Part shown: piece by piece, positions 51,001-60,068 of the stretch
Layout: every line of letters starts with the position of its first letter
Position numbering within the stretch: position 1 is the stretch's first letter
NCBI RefSeq assembly: GCF_002343915.1
Contig: NZ_NETK01000001.1
Span: 6,462,001-6,526,000, forward strand
From: Nannocystis exedens
GTDB lineage: Bacteria; Myxococcota_A; Polyangia; Nannocystales; Nannocystaceae
Direction of reading: 5' to 3'
DNA: 64,000 nt
Translations under genes and position numbers: made by a program
Notes under the pieces: generated by a model
Told to the model about the DNA's origin: nothing
Database searches by the model: none
What the model saw: the letters and a program-made list of their open reading frames with translations, nothing else

Positions 51001-52723
51001 AGTGCGGGACCCGGGCGATGCGCACGGTGAAGGAGCGCTGCCGCAGCCGCTTCACGGCCGAGCGCAGGTTGATCTTGCTGAAGAACGGCAGCACCTCGGA
51101 GACCGGCCTGGGAGCCTGGGAGGCTGCGCCCCACGAGTTGGTGATGATCACCAGAGTGATGACGTGTTCGCTGCCGTTCAACAGCTTGGCCGGAATGGCC
51201 GCTTCGAATGGCCCGTGAGCAGTGCTCGCGCCACGGGCAACGTCGCGGATTCGTTTGCGAGCCGCAGCTCGGAAATCCTCGCTGTCGAGCAGCAGTTCGG
51301 CTGAATTCGAGGCTTGCGCGAAGAGATGGCTCAAAGTGCCCGAGCCGGTCCCGTGCTTGGAATGCACAAGTTCCCGTCCCGCGAGCAGGACATCGCAGAG
51401 CTCCACGGGGGTGGTCCGCTTGGGCAGCGTGATCACGTTCTTGCCGTCCATGCACAGACCCTTCTGGACGGCCGCGATCGTCTGGTTGTAGGCGAGCTCA
51501 TCCCGCGCCGGGATGGTTCCGCCGCTCCGTTGCTTCTTCTGCCGCATCGGCACCGACTTGAAGGTCGGGAGCGAGAGCGCGGCTGCTGCGTCGGCATCGA
51601 TCGCGTCGACGAAGTCATCGAGCTCGCCGATGAAGGTGTTTCTCACAGCGTACACGTCGCCACCGTGCAGGGCGTAGGTCGCGTCTCCGAGGGCGACCAC
51701 TCCCTCGAGGAGATTCTTGACTGGTTCCTCGAACGAGTCACCGTCCTCTGGAGTAAAGCGCAACCGATGCTTCCTGAGCTCGTTGGCGTCGAGTGATGCG
51801 AGGGCGGAGAGCGCTTTCAGGATATCCTTGTAATTCTCGACGCTGAACTCATCCAGCGGATGACCGCCTTTTTGTCCGTGGCCGGTCACGCCGAGGAGGG
51901 CGAACTGAGCCGTGACGAGGTCCACCGGACGCGGCGGAGACAGCCCCAGGCCGTCCAGCTTATGAGTCTTGATCAAGCGGGCGGCCTCGGCCCACACGTC
52001 CTGCAGGGTCTTGTGGTCGTCCACCTTGTGGAGATCGTCGATGAAGTCGAAGTGTTTCTCGTAGTGCCGGAGGGCATACAATCGATCGAGCTCGGCGCAG
52101 AGAGCGGGCAAGTTGGCGAGGAGGCCCCCCCAGCGCAGGCGAAATGCGTCTGCGCCCTCGACGTAACGCCCCCAGCCCGTCCTGGGGGGTCGAGCGACGG
52201 TGACGGACTTGAGGATCTCCTGCGCCGAGTCGAAGCCCAGGACGTCGAGTGGAACTTCCTTCGAAGCCTGCACGTCGGTGACCAGGCCCTGACCCAGCTG
52301 GGAGCGTCGGCCCCGCCGCAGGGCCTTGCCGTTGTCGATGAGCTGTCCCGAGCCGTCATACAGCAGGTTGAGCGCAATCCTCCGCCCCCAGCCGCGAAAG
52401 ATCTGGGTCGAGTCGATAAGGAAGCCTCCACCCGCCCCGAACGGCAGCGCGTAGGTCGAGCCGGACGAGCGGAGCAGCAGGACGCCCCTTGTCGACTGGG
52501 CCTTGATCGTCGGGACGTCGGCGAAGTGCTGTTGAAGGAGAGACAGCCACGGGATCGGCTCCGGCTCTGAGCGGCCGTACGCGAAGAGGACCTCGGAGGA
52601 CGAGAAGCTCGAGATGTCTCGTGCGAGGGGTTTGCAGAACGTGACGTCTGCACCCTCCGCCAGGAGCTTCTTCAGCGGCACCTTGGAGGCGAGACGATAG
52701 ATGGTAAGCGGGGTCAGAGGCAT
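50999..52723 (-). CDS. TIGR04141/DUF6119-family sporadically distributed protein
   Basis: A 574-residue protein. The N-terminus PLTIYRLASKVPLKKLLAEGADVTFCKPLARDISSFSSSEVLFAYG followed by PEPIPWLSLLQQHFADVP, the TRGVLLLRSSGSTYALPFGAGGGFLID stretch and a late VELCDVLLAGRELVHSKHGTGSGTLSHLFAQASNSAELL are the hallmarks of the family I recall as TIGR04141 (DUF6119). These genes are scattered among bacteria and often lie in defence islands; activity is not established to my knowledge. Base composition is visibly less GC-rich than its neighbours, a sign of transfer. ATG 52723 is chosen because family sequence starts there. No partner gene is obvious. Confidence 0.75.
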   Translation of the reverse strand: MPLTPLTIYRLASKVPLKKLLAEGADVTFCKPLARDISSFSSSEVLFAYGRSEPEPIPWLSLLQQHFADVPTIKAQSTRGVLLLRSSGSTYALPFGAGGGFLIDSTQIFRGWGRRIALNLLYDGSGQLIDNGKALRRGRRSQLGQGLVTDVQASKEVPLDVLGFDSAQEILKSVTVARPPRTGWGRYVEGADAFRLRWGGLLANLPALCAELDRLYALRHYEKHFDFIDDLHKVDDHKTLQDVWAEAARLIKTHKLDGLGLSPPRPVDLVTAQFALLGVTGHGQKGGHPLDEFSVENYKDILKALSALASLDANELRKHRLRFTPEDGDSFEEPVKNLLEGVVALGDATYALHGGDVYAVRNTFIGELDDFVDAIDADAAAALSLPTFKSVPMRQKKQRSGGTIPARDELAYNQTIAAVQKGLCMDGKNVITLPKRTTPVELCDVLLAGRELVHSKHGTGSGTLSHLFAQASNSAELLLDSEDFRAAARKRIRDVARGASTAHGPFEAAIPAKLLNGSEHVITLVIITNSWGAASQAPRPVSEVLPFFSKINLRSAVKRLRQRSFTVRIARVPH

Positions 52724-52932
52724 GGCCGTGAGGCGGCGAAGAACGGCGCCCGGACAGTAGTGCCGAGGCCGAGGCGCAGTGATCACCTCCCCGCACGCCG
52801 ACCCGCTCGTCCGGCCGCCCCGTCAGCCGCGCTGCCGCTGCGAGCGCTGCCGCGAGACCTCGGCCCCGCGGCGTCGGCTCCTCACGAAGCCGGGCATGTC
52901 GCGCGGGAGCCGGCGGCGAGAGGTCGGGTGGC

Positions 52933-53547
52933 TCACCCGGCGAACAGCGCCGGGTGCCCCATGCCGTATCGAACGAAGTCTTGCGTCGCCTTGACCAGGT
53001 CGGCGAGCGAGCGCATGCGCGGGTTCCACCACTCGGCGGCCCAGTTCATCGAGCCGAGGAGGAGCAGGCGCGAGACGTTGATGTCGAGGCCGGGGCGGAG
53101 CTGGCCTGCGGCCTGGGCCTGGGCGAACAGGTCGCGCCACAGCCGGCTGTAGGTGGCCTCCTCGGCGGCCGGGCGGACCCGCAGCTGTTCGGGGACCTGG
53201 TTGGCGTTGCGGATCGACGCGGTCGTGTAATCGGAGATGTGCAGCTCGTAGCGGAGGTGGGCGGCCACCGCCTCGAGGATCTTCTCGAAGGGGCTCGTGC
53301 CCGCCGGCAGCGCGGCCAGCACCTCCTCGACGTGCGTGCGCACGCGGTGGGCCCCGACCCACATGACCTCCTCGATCAGCGCGTCGCGCGACTCGAAGTA
53401 ATAATAAATCGCCGGCGCCTGGACCTCGGCGGCCTCGGCCACGTCCGCCAGGCGCGTGCCGGCGTAGCCCTTGCGGCTGAGCACGTGCGCGGCGGCGTCG
53501 AGGATCCGCTCGCGCGTCCGGGCCGACTTGGTGTCTTCGCTCGCCAT
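52933..53547 (-). CDS. TetR/AcrR family transcriptional regulator
   Basis: A 204-residue regulator with helix-turn-helix at about residues 11-57 (RERILDAAAHVLSRKGYAGTRLADVAEAAEVQAPAIYYYFESRDAL) and a KstR2/FadR-like ligand domain ending WWNPRMRSLADLVKATQDFVRYGM. It has no obvious operon partner. Because it resembles acyl-CoA-responsive TetR proteins it might act on the nearby beta-oxidation genes, but no site was identified. Confidence 0.9.
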   Translation of the reverse strand: MASEDTKSARTRERILDAAAHVLSRKGYAGTRLADVAEAAEVQAPAIYYYFESRDALIEEVMWVGAHRVRTHVEEVLAALPAGTSPFEKILEAVAAHLRYELHISDYTTASIRNANQVPEQLRVRPAAEEATYSRLWRDLFAQAQAAGQLRPGLDINVSRLLLLGSMNWAAEWWNPRMRSLADLVKATQDFVRYGMGHPALFAG

Positions 53548-53627
53548 GCCTCAGGCCCGAGTATAACCGCTCGCGCCGGCCGTCGCAGCCGGCGGGCTCG
53601 TGCGTCGGCGCGCGGGGGGCGCGGAGT

Positions 53628-53671
53628 CTGTCCGATCGCACATGCCTTTTCAAACATGTGTGGGCGGACAG
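53628..53671. terminator. Nested inverted repeat after monooxygenase gene
   Basis: CTGTCC (53628-53633) pairs with GGACAG (53666-53671), and inside it CACATG (53639-53644) with CATGTG (53655-53660). It lies one base past the stop of the minus-strand monooxygenase gene. The CATG and GGACAG parts resemble the dispersed hairpin repeat. Confidence 0.55.
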
Positions 53672-53672
53672 T

Positions 53673-55111
53673 TTATGGCGAGTCGGTGCTGACGTAGACC
53701 ATGCCGAGGCACATCTCGTCCTCGGTGCCCTCGCCCCACTTGAGCGGGGCGTCGCCGGCGGAGTTATCGAAATGGCACTCGAGGCGGACGCTGTCGGTCG
53801 GCTCGATGGTGATCGGCGCGGCGAACTCGTAGATGCCCTGCCAGTTGAAGTCCCAGCGGGGCACGTCGATGAGGCAGGCCTCGGGGTTGCCGCCGCTCTG
53901 GACGACGAGGCTGGCCCGGGCGCCGCGGGTGTGCATGTGGACGCCGGCCATGTGGGCGAGCAGCGGCTTGCCGACGCCGATGGCCTCGTCCTTGTAGAGG
54001 TACTGGATGACCGAGCCGAGGTCGATGGTGAAGGAGTGGGTGACGTCGGCCTCGCCGGCGGGGATCGTCATCGGCGGCGCGTCGACCATCCAGCCGGGGT
54101 GGGCGATCGGCAGCAGCAGGGCCGGGCGCGCGACGGTCTCGGCGGTGCGGACCAGGATCGTCGACTGGTCGGCGATCGGCGCGCCGTTCGGGTGGTAGTG
54201 CATCTGCATGGCGATCTTCGAGCCCGGCTTGACGCGGATGCCGGTGCCCTCCGGCAGCGCGCCCGAGCTGGCGCCCGGGACCCACGCGCCGAGCCACTGC
54301 GCGCGCGGGCTGGCCTCGCCGCCGGGGCCGCCGTAGCACGGGTAGCCCGGCCCGGGGTCGGCGGCGTCGAGCGCCTCGAAGTCCGCGAGCTCGTCGGGCG
54401 GGATGATGAAGGCGATCACGTGATGCACGATCTCCCGCGCCCCGGGCTCGATCGTGAAGGCCGTCGCGTAGGTCTCCTGGTCTTTGGGCCAGTCGAGCAA
54501 GAAACAGCGGTAGTCGTCGGCGACCCCCTCGGCCGGCGTGAACGGCTCGGGGATCCCGAGCTGCACGTCGTAGGCGATCGGCGGCGCGTCGTCGTCCGGC
54601 GGCGGGGGGCGTCGTCCGGGTCGCCCGCGGGCGCGTCGGCGGCGATCCACGCGAGCACGAGCTCGCGCTCGGCGTCGGTGAGGCCGCGGTCGTGGGCGAA
54701 CTGATTGCAGTCGGCGCCCGGCGGCCACGGCGGCATGGTGCGGTTCTCGATCGCGGGGGCGAGGATCTTGGCGAACATGCCGGCCTCGTCGTAGTTCGTC
54801 AGCGAGAACGGGGCGATGTCGCCGGGGCGGTGGCAGGTCGCGCACTTGGCGTCGAGGATCGCCTTGATGTCGCGGTAATACGTCGGACCGACGGGGTCGC
54901 CGGTGGTGCTCGTCGGCGAGGTCGTGGTCGGGTCGTCGCCCGTGGTCGTCGAGGTGGTCGCGGGGCCGTCGGTGCTGGCGTCGGTGGCCGCGGTGCCGGG
55001 GTCGGTGGCCGCGCTGGTGCTGGCGTCGGCGCCGGTCGTCGGCGTGTTCGACGAGTCGTTGCAAGCGGTGAGGGCGACCAGCGTGAACACGAACGAGCGC
55101 GCGCGAGACAT
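53673..55111 (-). pseudogene. Cytochrome c/copper type II monooxygenase-like lipoprotein, frameshifted
   Basis: Two adjoining frames make one protein of about 479 aa. The 5' frame (55111 to about 54610) has a lipoprotein signal (FVFTLVALTACNDSS), a Thr/Ser-rich linker and a c-haem site CATCH followed by ENRTMPPWPPGADCNQF. The 3' frame (to 53673) has the peptidylglycine-monooxygenase-like copper domain: REIVHHVIAFIIPP, KIAMQMHYHPNG and LLAHMAGVHMHTRGARASLVV. The break is at a run of six G (54604-54609). One more G restores a continuous PPPP junction. It may be a sequencing error or a real slip mutation. Many myxobacterial homologues have this haem-copper layout. Confidence 0.8.
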
Positions 55112-55301
55112 CGCAGCCAGGATATCGCGCGCGGGCCAGGCGGGTCGATGGGGCGAGAGACGCGGGGCCCGTGGCCGGCGCGAGGCTCAGGTCGCGCAGG
55201 GGCGCGAGCGGAGGCGGGAACGAGGGCGGGCGTGTCCTTTCGCGCGCGGCGGTCGTCGTTCGTGGGTGACGCGTGCATTGCCGTGCCGGCCGATGCCCCG
55301 T

Positions 55302-58300
55302 TCACGGCCTGCGGTGCTGCTTCAGCCAGGCGGCGATCGCCGCCTGTTCGCGCTCGACGGCTGGGATATCGCGGTACATGACCGCCGCCTCGCGGGCCAG
55401 CGCGAGCGCGCGGGGGCGGTCGCGGCCCTGGTCGGCCGGGGCGTCCCACAGGGCGCGGGCCAGCAGGAAATTCGACGCGGCGAGCAGTTGCGGCGGCAGG
55501 CCGGGGGCGTCGAGCTTGCGGGCGCGCGTGGCCAGCTCCAGCGCCTCCTGCGGGCGGCCGTCGGCGAGCGCGACCTCGGCGAGGCCCTGCAGCGGCTCGA
55601 TGAGGCTCGGGTCCTCGGGGCCGACGGCCTGTTCGCTGATGGCGAGCACGCGCGAAAGTCGGGTGTGGGCCAGGGCGACCGCGCCGTCGGCGAGGTCGAG
55701 CATGCCGAGGTGGAACAGGCTCGGCACCAGGTCGACGTGATCGGCGGGGAGCGACTTCTCCTGGATCGCCAGGGCCCGCTCGGCCAGGCGCCGCGCCTCG
55801 GCGGGCTCGACGAACTCGGCCAGGTTGGCCAGCGCCATCGCCACGTCGCGGTTGTCGGGGCCGAAGGCCTGCTCGTAGATGGTGAGCGCGCGGCGGAAGT
55901 TGGCTGCCGCGGCGGTGCGCTGGCCGAGCGTCTGCTGGACGATCGCCAGGTTGTTGAGCGTGGCCGCGACCTCGGGGTGATCGGGGCCGAACGATCGGGT
56001 CTGGATCGCCAGCGCGCGCTCGTACAGCCGCTGCGCCTCGGCGTGGTCGCCGACGGCGGTGCGGGCGTTGCCGAGGTTGACGAGGCTGATGGCGAAGCTC
56101 GGGTGGTCGGCGCCCAGCGCCTTCTCGCGGATCGCCGCTGCTTGCTCGAACAGCGGCATCGCCTCCTCGGACGCGCCGGTGATCATGAAGAGGTTGGCGA
56201 GGTTGTTGAGCGTGCCGCCGATGTCGGGGTGGTCCGGTCCGAGCGCGCGGCGCTGGATGGCGAGGGCGCGCTCGTACAGCGCCCGCGCCTCCGCGTAGTT
56301 GCCGAGCGCGTGGTGGACCCCGGCGAGGGAGAGCAGGCTGAGGGCGAGGCTCGGGTGCTCGGGGCCGAAGGCCTGCTCGAGGATCGGCAGCACGCGCTCG
56401 TGCAGGGGCTGGGCCTCGGCGTAGCGGCCGACGGCGACGTGGACCTGACCGAGCGCCTCGAGCAGCTCGGCGACGCGAGGATGGGTCGGGCCGAGCAGGC
56501 GCTCGTCGATCGCCAGCGCTTGCTCGTACAACTGTTGCGCGGCGGCGTATTCGCCGGCGGCGTACTCGACGTCGCCGAGCTTGGCCAGGCGGACCGCGCC
56601 GGGGAGGCCGTCCTCCTGCGCCAGCGCGTGCAGCCACGCGGCGGCGTGACGCGACCAGCGGCGGCCGTCGTCGTGGCGCGCGCGCTGAAAGCCGACCAGG
56701 TGTGACAGCGACATGGCGATCTCCGACGCCAGCCCGGCGGCGCCGGCGGTGGTGGCCTCGAAGTAGGCGTCCTCGGCGGTCGCCTCGGCGGCGGCGTAGC
56801 GGCCGTGGCGCTGCAGCAGCGAGGCGACCCGGGCGCGCGCGGAGGCGATCAGCGGCGGCCACGCGAGCTGCTTGGCGCGGGCGAGGGCGGTGCGCGCGGC
56901 CTGCAGGCCCTCGTCGTACTTGCCGGCGGCCTGCAGGTTGCGGGCGTCAGCGAGGTGCTCGCGGACGTCGCGGACGGCGGCGCGCTGGTCGGCGGGCGGC
57001 ATCGGCAGGCGCGACAATTGATGGGCGTCGCGGCAGGGCGCGATCGGCTCGAGCTCCGACACCGCGGCGACGGCCTTCTGGACCACGCGGGCGTCGCTGC
57101 GCGAAAGTTCGTCGATCAGCGACGCGAGCTCGAGCCGGCGCTCGTCGAGGCACCACGAGGCGCGCGCCAGCAGCTCGCCGTCCCACGCGCCGCGCACGCG
57201 CGCGTCGAGGCAGGCCTCGGTCCGGGCTGTGCGCCAGGCCGACGTCTGCTGATCGATCCACGGCATCACCTTGTCGGCCGTCGCCTCGGCGTAGGCGAGG
57301 CCCGAGTCGATCAGCGACCGGCGCACGCGGGCGCGCGCGTCGTCGTGCCAGATCGCCTCGATGCCGGCGCCTGCCGCCTCGCAGGCGGCCTCGCGGGCGC
57401 GCACGTCGGCCCGCTGCCAGGCCCACGCGGAGGCGATGATCGCAGCGATGCCGACGAGCGCGGCGGCCGTCGTGCGCAGGCGGGCTCGCGCGCGCCCGCG
57501 GGTCAGCGCCGCCAGCAGGGCGGTCATGCTCGGCCAGCGCTGACCTGGCTCGACGGCGAGGCCGCGCTCGAGCGCGCGCTGCAGCCACTTCGGCACGCGA
57601 CGGCCCGGCGGCGGCGGGCGGCGCTTGCCGGCGATCACGTTAGCGACCAGCGCGACCATCGTCGCGCCGGCGAACGGGCGCTCGCCGTGGAGCGCCTCCC
57701 AGAAGGTGACGCAGTAGGCGAACACGTCGGCCGCGGGTCCGACCTCGGCGCCCTGGAACTGCTCCGGGGCCATGTACGCCGGCGTGCCGAGGACCGCGCC
57801 GGCCTGCGTCACCTCGACCGCGAGCGCGGAGGTGCCGACGGGCGCGACGGCGCCGGTCGCAGCCGCGGCGGGGCGGCGCGCGAGGCCGAGGTCCATCACG
57901 CGCACGCGGCCGTCGGCGGCGACCATGACGTTGTCGGGCTTGAAGTCGCGGTGGATGAGGCCCGCCTTGTGTGCCGCCTCGAGGCCGAGGCCGGCCTGCA
58001 GCATCACCGCGAGCACCTCGTCGACGCTGCGCCGGCGCTCGCACCAGGCGCCGAGCGTGCGGCCCTCGACGAACTCCATCGCCAGCCACACGCGCTCGTC
58101 GACGGCGCCGACGTCGTGGACCGCCACCACGTTGGGGTGGCTGAGCTTGGCCAGCGCCTGGGCCTCGCGCAGCAGGCGAGTGCGCGCGTCGCCGCCGGTG
58201 CGCAGCGTCGAGCCGTCGAGCTCGGGGCGCAGCAACTTGAGCGCGACGCGGCGGTCGAGCTCCGGGTCGTAGGCGGCGTAGACGATGCCCATGCCGCCGG

Positions 58301-58460
58301 CGCCGAGCTTGTCGACGATCATGTAGCGGCCGACCGTGTCGCCCGGCGCGAGCTCGCCTTCGCTGTCGATCGCGGGGTAGGTGTCACCGCTGGCCGCCAG
58401 GGTGTCGGCGATCCGCGTGTTCGTGGCCGCTGCCGTGGCCTCGAGGTCCTGTTCCCGCAT
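55302..58460 (-). CDS. Membrane-anchored Ser/Thr protein kinase with TPR repeats
   Basis: A 1052-residue signalling protein. The kinase domain (about residues 45-320) has the loop LGAGGMGIVYAA, the Lys in RVALKLLRP, the catalytic HRDFKPDNVMV, DLG in place of DFG (RVMDLGLA), and the TPAYMAPEQF segment. A membrane helix (TTAAALVGIAAIIASAWAW, about 345) is followed by a long external part with at least seven tetratricopeptide repeats of the type YxEALPLYERALAIxExxLGPDHPxVAxxLNNLA. This architecture is typical of myxobacteria. DLG kinases can be active. Start at ATG 58460; partners unknown. Confidence 0.93.
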   Translation of the reverse strand: MREQDLEATAAATNTRIADTLAASGDTYPAIDSEGELAPGDTVGRYMIVDKLGAGGMGIVYAAYDPELDRRVALKLLRPELDGSTLRTGGDARTRLLREAQALAKLSHPNVVAVHDVGAVDERVWLAMEFVEGRTLGAWCERRRSVDEVLAVMLQAGLGLEAAHKAGLIHRDFKPDNVMVAADGRVRVMDLGLARRPAAAATGAVAPVGTSALAVEVTQAGAVLGTPAYMAPEQFQGAEVGPAADVFAYCVTFWEALHGERPFAGATMVALVANVIAGKRRPPPPGRRVPKWLQRALERGLAVEPGQRWPSMTALLAALTRGRARARLRTTAAALVGIAAIIASAWAWQRADVRAREAACEAAGAGIEAIWHDDARARVRRSLIDSGLAYAEATADKVMPWIDQQTSAWRTARTEACLDARVRGAWDGELLARASWCLDERRLELASLIDELSRSDARVVQKAVAAVSELEPIAPCRDAHQLSRLPMPPADQRAAVRDVREHLADARNLQAAGKYDEGLQAARTALARAKQLAWPPLIASARARVASLLQRHGRYAAAEATAEDAYFEATTAGAAGLASEIAMSLSHLVGFQRARHDDGRRWSRHAAAWLHALAQEDGLPGAVRLAKLGDVEYAAGEYAAAQQLYEQALAIDERLLGPTHPRVAELLEALGQVHVAVGRYAEAQPLHERVLPILEQAFGPEHPSLALSLLSLAGVHHALGNYAEARALYERALAIQRRALGPDHPDIGGTLNNLANLFMITGASEEAMPLFEQAAAIREKALGADHPSFAISLVNLGNARTAVGDHAEAQRLYERALAIQTRSFGPDHPEVAATLNNLAIVQQTLGQRTAAAANFRRALTIYEQAFGPDNRDVAMALANLAEFVEPAEARRLAERALAIQEKSLPADHVDLVPSLFHLGMLDLADGAVALAHTRLSRVLAISEQAVGPEDPSLIEPLQGLAEVALADGRPQEALELATRARKLDAPGLPPQLLAASNFLLARALWDAPADQGRDRPRALALAREAAVMYRDIPAVEREQAAIAAWLKQHRRP

Positions 58461-58712
58461 GCGGCGCGGCAACCATCGCACGCCGGCCGGCCCGGAGCAG
58501 CGGCGCAATCGGCGGCACGGGCGCGATCGCGCCGCGTGGAGACGTCGGCGGGGGTGTCGAAGGCCAGGTAACGGCGGAGGCTCCTGTCGCTGCGTGATTC
58601 GCGGGCTCGCCGCCGAATTTCTCGCGGTGAGGACGTCGAGCCGGTGCTGCTCGCGCGCTCGGTCACGGCGAGCCTCGGAGTACGTCGTCTCGCAGGTAGC
58701 GTCGGCGTCGGC

Positions 58713-58940
58713 GCCGGGAACGGGCGGTCGCCACGGTGCGCGCAGCGGGGCCGCCGAGGCGGTGTTCTGCGCAACCGACTGCCGACGATGGCGGGAGTGG
58801 GGCGAGCGATCGAGGCGATCGGCGCGTGGCGTCCGGCGATGACGGCGTCGATGCGGCGGGTCGACACGGCCGACGGGTTCGAGCGCGCGTTCGGGCTGCA
58901 GTACCTGGCCCGCTACGCGCTCGAGCGCGGCCGCGCGAGC
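58713..58940 (+). pseudogene. Truncated duplicate of the SDR gene at 63107
   Basis: From about 58713 the sequence closely follows 63250-63486 of the intact short-chain dehydrogenase gene. It matches exactly over long stretches (for example from GACGATGGCGGGAGTGGGG at 58787 and from ATGACGGCGTCGATGCGG at 58839). A 24-base piece (63379-63402 in the intact gene) is missing, and both the start and the C-terminal half are absent or scrambled. It is a non-functional remnant. The stretch from 58461 to here and on to 59057 shows no other gene. Confidence 0.85.
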
Positions 58941-59057
58941 GCTGGCGGCCGGCTGCTCGAGCACCGGGCAGTGCGGGCGAGGCGGCTCGGAGCGCGCACG
59001 AGCGCCGAGGCGCCGAGGCGCCGGGCGGAAGGGTCAGGCCATTCCCCGTGAATAATC

Positions 59058-59077
59058 ATATGTCTGGAAGGACATAT
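59058..59077. repeat. Hairpin repeat, 7-bp stem copy
   Basis: ATATGTC (59058-59064) and GACATAT (59071-59077) enclose TGGAAG; the core TGTCT-GGAA-GGACA is a copy of the dispersed family. It lies 95 bases beyond the stop of the minus-strand SDR gene and may act as its terminator. Confidence 0.6.
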
Positions 59078-59171
59078 CATGACACGACGCAACGACGCGG
59101 CGATCTCCGAGGCCAGCCCGGCGGTGGTGGGTGCGGCCGACGAGGTCGGCAGCCCTCGGAAGGCCGGACCG

Positions 59172-59930
59172 TCAGCGCGCCGTCATTCCGCCGTCGACGC
59201 GGTAGTTCCCGCCGGTCAGCCACCTCCCGCGATCCGACACGAGGAGCGCGACGACCTCCGCGACGTCGTCGGGGGTGCCGAGGCGTTTGAGCGGCACCTG
59301 CTCGGGCCACGCTTCGGCCGGAATGCCGGGGAACGTCTTCCTCAGCTCGTCGGCGCTCGGGGTCGCCACCGGCCCCGGCGTCACGACGTTCACGCGGATG
59401 CCGCTCGACGCGAGCTCCACGGCGAGCGTGCGCGAGTAGGCGTCGAGCGCCGCCTTCGCGGCGCCGTAATGCGCGACCGGGCCGAACGGCATCGTCGCTG
59501 CCGTCGACGAGATGTTCACGACCGCGGCGGCCTTCGACGCGCGGAGCGCCGGCAGGACCGCGTTGGTGAGGCGGAGCGCTGCGAAGAGGTTGAGCGCGAG
59601 GGTGTCTTGCCACTCCTCGTCCGGGATCGTCGCGGAGCCTCCGGGGAACACGCGCGACCCGCCCGCGTTGTTCACGAGGATGTCGAGGCCGCCGAGGGCC
59701 GCGAGCGCCTCTGCGGCGATCGCCTTCACCCCTTCGCTCGTGCGGACGTCGCCGGAGATGAACGTCGCCGCCGCAGGTGTGTCGTCGCTGCGCGAGCGCG
59801 CGGCGACCACGACCTCGGCGCCAGCATCGAGAAGGCGCTGAGCGATCGCCGCGCCGATGCCGCGCGAGCCTCCGGTGACGAGGGCACGGCGACCGATAAA
59901 CTCCTTCGAGAGATCGAGCTTGCTGGACAT
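59172..59930 (-). CDS. Short-chain dehydrogenase/reductase
   Basis: A 252-residue classical SDR oxidoreductase. Visible are RRALVTGGSRGIGAAIAQRLL (cofactor loop), DILVNNAGG, the catalytic Ser in VVNISSTAATM, and YGAAKAALDAYSRTLAVELASSGIRVNVVTPGPV with Tyr-x3-Lys. The C-terminus GGNYRVDGGMTAR is typical. It is divergent from the AraC-type gene, whose likely direct-repeat sites lie in the shared 138-base region, so it is a probable target. Confidence 0.95.
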   Translation of the reverse strand: MSSKLDLSKEFIGRRALVTGGSRGIGAAIAQRLLDAGAEVVVAARSRSDDTPAAATFISGDVRTSEGVKAIAAEALAALGGLDILVNNAGGSRVFPGGSATIPDEEWQDTLALNLFAALRLTNAVLPALRASKAAAVVNISSTAATMPFGPVAHYGAAKAALDAYSRTLAVELASSGIRVNVVTPGPVATPSADELRKTFPGIPAEAWPEQVPLKRLGTPDDVAEVVALLVSDRGRWLTGGNYRVDGGMTAR

Positions 59931-59991
59931 GATGTTCCTTTCGTCGAGAACGACGCGTCCTTCTTAAGGTCCGCGATCCGCACGAGCCATG

Positions 59992-60024
59992 CGAAGTCGT
60001 CCGGAAATTTTTCGAAATCGTCCG
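59992..60024. promoter_or_regulatory. Tandem direct repeats, candidate AraC-family sites
   Basis: CGAAGTCGTCCG (59992-60003) and CGAAATCGTCCG (60013-60024) differ at one base and start 21 bases apart, two turns of DNA on the same face. This is the usual spacing of AraC-type half-sites. They lie between the divergent SDR and AraC genes. Confidence 0.65.
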
Positions 60025-60068
60025 CACGGCTTGGACAGGGCGGCTCGCCCTCATTACGCTGTCGAGCG

